From Fragilariopsis cylindrus CCMP1102 (Eukaryota; Bacillariophyta; Bacillariophyceae; Bacillariales; Bacillariaceae): a stretch of DNA of 57,892 bases. The translations under genes and the position numbers were made by a program. The DNA lies in NCBI GenBank assembly GCA_900095095.1, contig FMBT01000544.1, forward strand, positions 1 through 57,892, read 5' to 3'. The stretch's first letter is position 1. Every line of letters starts with the position of its first letter. This document shows positions 55,588 to 57,892 of the stretch, one piece after another. Below the pieces are notes generated by a model. The model was not told the DNA's origin. It saw only the letters and a program-made list of their open reading frames with translations, and did not search any database.

Positions 55588-57582
55588 CTTACCTGCAATA
55601 TAGTTGAATAGATTATTTATTTATAATGAGGATTGCAGAGCACAGAGCAGACTACGGACAACACACTCCTCAATTCAATAATAGGAAAGGGTGTGTTTGT
55701 TCTTTATTAATTAATTGTTGTGTACATTTTTATTGACGATTGTCGTGTTGGGGTATGCGATTTCGTGATTTTTTATTGAGCGCCGCGAGTTGGTTGGTTG
55801 TGAAAAGGGGGGATTATGGACGCAAAAACAAAATCATCCCCCCTATTCTAGAATATTATTTATTCTGTACTTGATACTTTGCATACTTTACTATGACATG
55901 TCCTACTACTAATAGCACTGTGCCGTAGCACCATGGTTTATACGACATGCATGTACTAGTACAGCCATACGGCCGCCAAGTAATGAAACGACGTAAAGTG
56001 CGAACAAAATGCTCATTCTGACTTTTTACCCGTTCTTCATTTTACACTTAAATCCAAGGCATTTTTTGTATCAACAATCCCTACCACTTGATGATACTAT
56101 CATTGATTAGGATTGATGACTTCTCCCAGGTTGACTATTCATCAATTGTTTGACAAGTATCAACCATTTTAATCCTCCACTCTTCCCGTCCAACTTGGCA
56201 CATAGCATCACTCATGTAAGCAGAGTCCAAGACAACACAACAATTACTGATGCTACTATGGAAATGATGCTATCTTCATTATTACATTCAACAACTGATT
56301 TGCTCTCATTATGAACAATGGTTTGGCTAAGATGGACTACAGGACAAAACATTGAGTTAGAATGGATATCTCATCAACTGGTTGTGTATTCTTATGTCTT
56401 TGACAGCACTATCAAAGATGACGGATCATAATATTATAGTTGTTTTGATTTGTTTGTTTGCAGGGATGCAAACAAACAATAATGCCTTAGTATAGGAGAC
56501 ATCATCAGTACAATTTATTTTACAGATAGTCTATGTTGGTATGGAGGTTATGGTACTGTCAGATTTAAAGCTTGACATACATGTTGCTGTTGTTGTTGTT
56601 GTTGTTGTTGTAATATACTACTGTGTTGTTGTTGCTCCACAGACAGTCTAGCCTTAGATAGTACAAGTAGTATAGCAGTCTTGTGTCCCTATTTGTGCTG
56701 GTGGTCACTCACATCATAGCTAGCTAGCTTCTATAGGAATTTGGTAATATCACACTCTACTAGCTTCCAACTTTTCTCTGCATTAATTCATCTGATTTAG
56801 TTTAGTTTAGTTTAGGAGAGTTTTGACTATTATTTTTTTAAGTTTTAGTAGTAATGGCTAATGATAAATTTGGAGTTTCGAGATACCGTGAATGATAATT
56901 ACATAGTAAAATCATGATAAAATTAGGTGTTAAACCGTATCGTAAACAAGTTTCAAACAAGACAAAATAATTATTTTATTTGTGTATTGACTTCGCTTAT
57001 TTTTTGGCTGCTAACAAGACCATTTCTCTCACACTTACTTCAATTCCGATGTAAAAAAGTCTTCTCGAAGCCTCTCAAAAAATTTTTGAGACATATTGAT
57101 CGTGGAGAAGAATAACTTTTCAAAGCTTAATAGCCGCCGCCAGCATCGAAATAAAGAAGAATAGAAATAGTAACGGCGTTTGTCGTTTAAAAATTTATGA
57201 TGACCTATTAAGCTCTCATGTTCATATCACGTTGACATTACGTCTCAAATTTACTGTACGGTATTCAATGAAAGGACACGACGAGAGAAGAAAATACACG
57301 AATTTACATTGATTTATGTTGCGTACTTTTTATCTTCATAAAATATATAGTATATACAGAGAAAAGTAATACAAGGTTTCTCATCCTATTCTTTGTCGAT
57401 AACAGTATTCTGTTCATCATCATCAAAAAGCAAACGCAAAAGCCATAATAAAAGATGTCGTCGCATTTGTATTATTCTAGTGTGGTAGTGGTGAGAACCA
57501 TAATAGTAGTAATGACGATGATAGCAACAACAGCAACAGCAACAACAACAACAAGTACTATAATGATAGAAGTACCATTACT
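55588..57582. other. Long intergenic region
   Basis: Upstream of the helicase (-) and the right-edge gene (+). It holds a (TTG)n tract at about 56584-56610 and an AGTTT repeat at 56798-56814. An AT-rich ORF at 56927-57115 has no family signal. I see no terminal repeats or RNA gene. The last 150 nt are the probable leader of the next gene, with (CAA)n at 57526-57554 and a possible acceptor TTATTCTAG| near 57480. Confidence 0.5.
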
Positions 57583-57892
57583 ATGACTGCGACCGCTACT
57601 ACTACTACTACTACTACAGCTATGGCAAGCACCAGTGGATCCTCCTCCTCTAATTCCTCTTCGTCTAATTGTACTTTTGACGATTACGATTACGGTTCCA
57701 GTTACGATTATAATAGTGGTTTTGAATTATTGTCATCGTCGCCGCCTATTAATATTACTTCGGTTTTATCAAAATCATCATTGTACGAGACTCTTCAAGC
57801 AGAAGCAAAGTTGTGTTGTCCTCTTTGTGGATTTCAAATTATTTCACGACCAATATCATCATCACGATCATCATCACCATCACCATCACCAT
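57583..57892 (+). CDS. Ser/Thr-rich protein with Cys motif, 5' part only
   Basis: An open frame runs from the ATG at 57583 to the window edge. It begins with a Thr run and a Ser/Asn-rich stretch, then FDDYDYGSSYDYNSGFELL. A Cys cluster follows (LQAEAKLCCPLCGFQII), which could be half of a zinc-binding site, and the visible end is Ser/Pro-rich. The frame is also open upstream to about 57480, just after a possible acceptor, so the true start could be in an earlier exon. Family not recognised. Confidence 0.5.
   Translation, partial: MTATATTTTTTTAMASTSGSSSSNSSSSNCTFDDYDYGSSYDYNSGFELLSSSPPINITSVLSKSSLYETLQAEAKLCCPLCGFQIISRPISSSRSSSPSPSP

Overview
This window looks like nuclear DNA of a diatom. 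The evidence is a DUF6824-domain protein (44801-48019), a family I know mainly from diatoms; a protein with two helicase-associated (HA) repeats; two plastid proteins with bipartite leaders whose cleavage site carries the diatom-type Phe (ASAFAP-like); short GT-AG introns; low GC; and many simple repeats, including inside coding regions. I rebuilt 22 spliced or unspliced gene models by eye. Most introns are 74-232 nt. I saw no complete transposon, CRISPR array, rRNA or tRNA.

Layout. 1-2424: a novel 3-exon gene (minus, runs off the left edge) with a SUMO-interaction-like motif and a 12-bp coding minisatellite. 3825-4244: a chromodomain protein with an in-frame acidic tail beyond its stop. 6180-8445: mitochondrial-type succinate-semialdehyde dehydrogenase with a promoter hairpin and a 652-nt intron. 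8842-9334: TFIIH subunit TFB5. 9893-12908: choline-transporter-like (CTL) protein 1. 14850-16070: HA-repeat protein. 17880-19241 and 21050-22021: a divergent pair of plastid proteins (a methyltransferase and a thylakoid-lumen PsbP-like protein). 22317-24075: isovaleryl-CoA dehydrogenase. 24512-31675: a BRCA2 orthologue with ten BRC repeats and an N-terminal RanBP2-type zinc finger. 32259-34112: CTL protein 2. 34740-37259 and 37478-39484: tail-to-tail glycosyltransferases (O-fucosyltransferase-like and GT61-like). 41049-41702: a secreted Cys-rich protein. 42221-43612: PAP2 lipid phosphatase. 44801-48019: DUF6824 protein. 48261-50481: an unusual saposin-like + REEP/HVA22 + C2 protein. 51140-53048: a divergent aldehyde dehydrogenase-like protein with a C-terminal membrane anchor. 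53257-55587: DEAD-box helicase DBP4/DDX10. 57583-end: start of a Ser-rich protein.

Together this is an ordinary housekeeping neighbourhood (amino-acid and GABA catabolism, transcription/repair, ribosome biogenesis, lipid and glycan metabolism, photosynthesis), not an operon or a mobile island. The least expected items are the zinc-finger BRCA2 with two homogenised BRC subfamilies, the saposin-REEP-C2 fusion, and the chromodomain gene's possible stop-codon readthrough. Six single-base frame breaks lie in four otherwise intact genes, five of them in or beside short homopolymers. The essential helicase carries two of them, so I read them mainly as assembly indels rather than pseudogenes.
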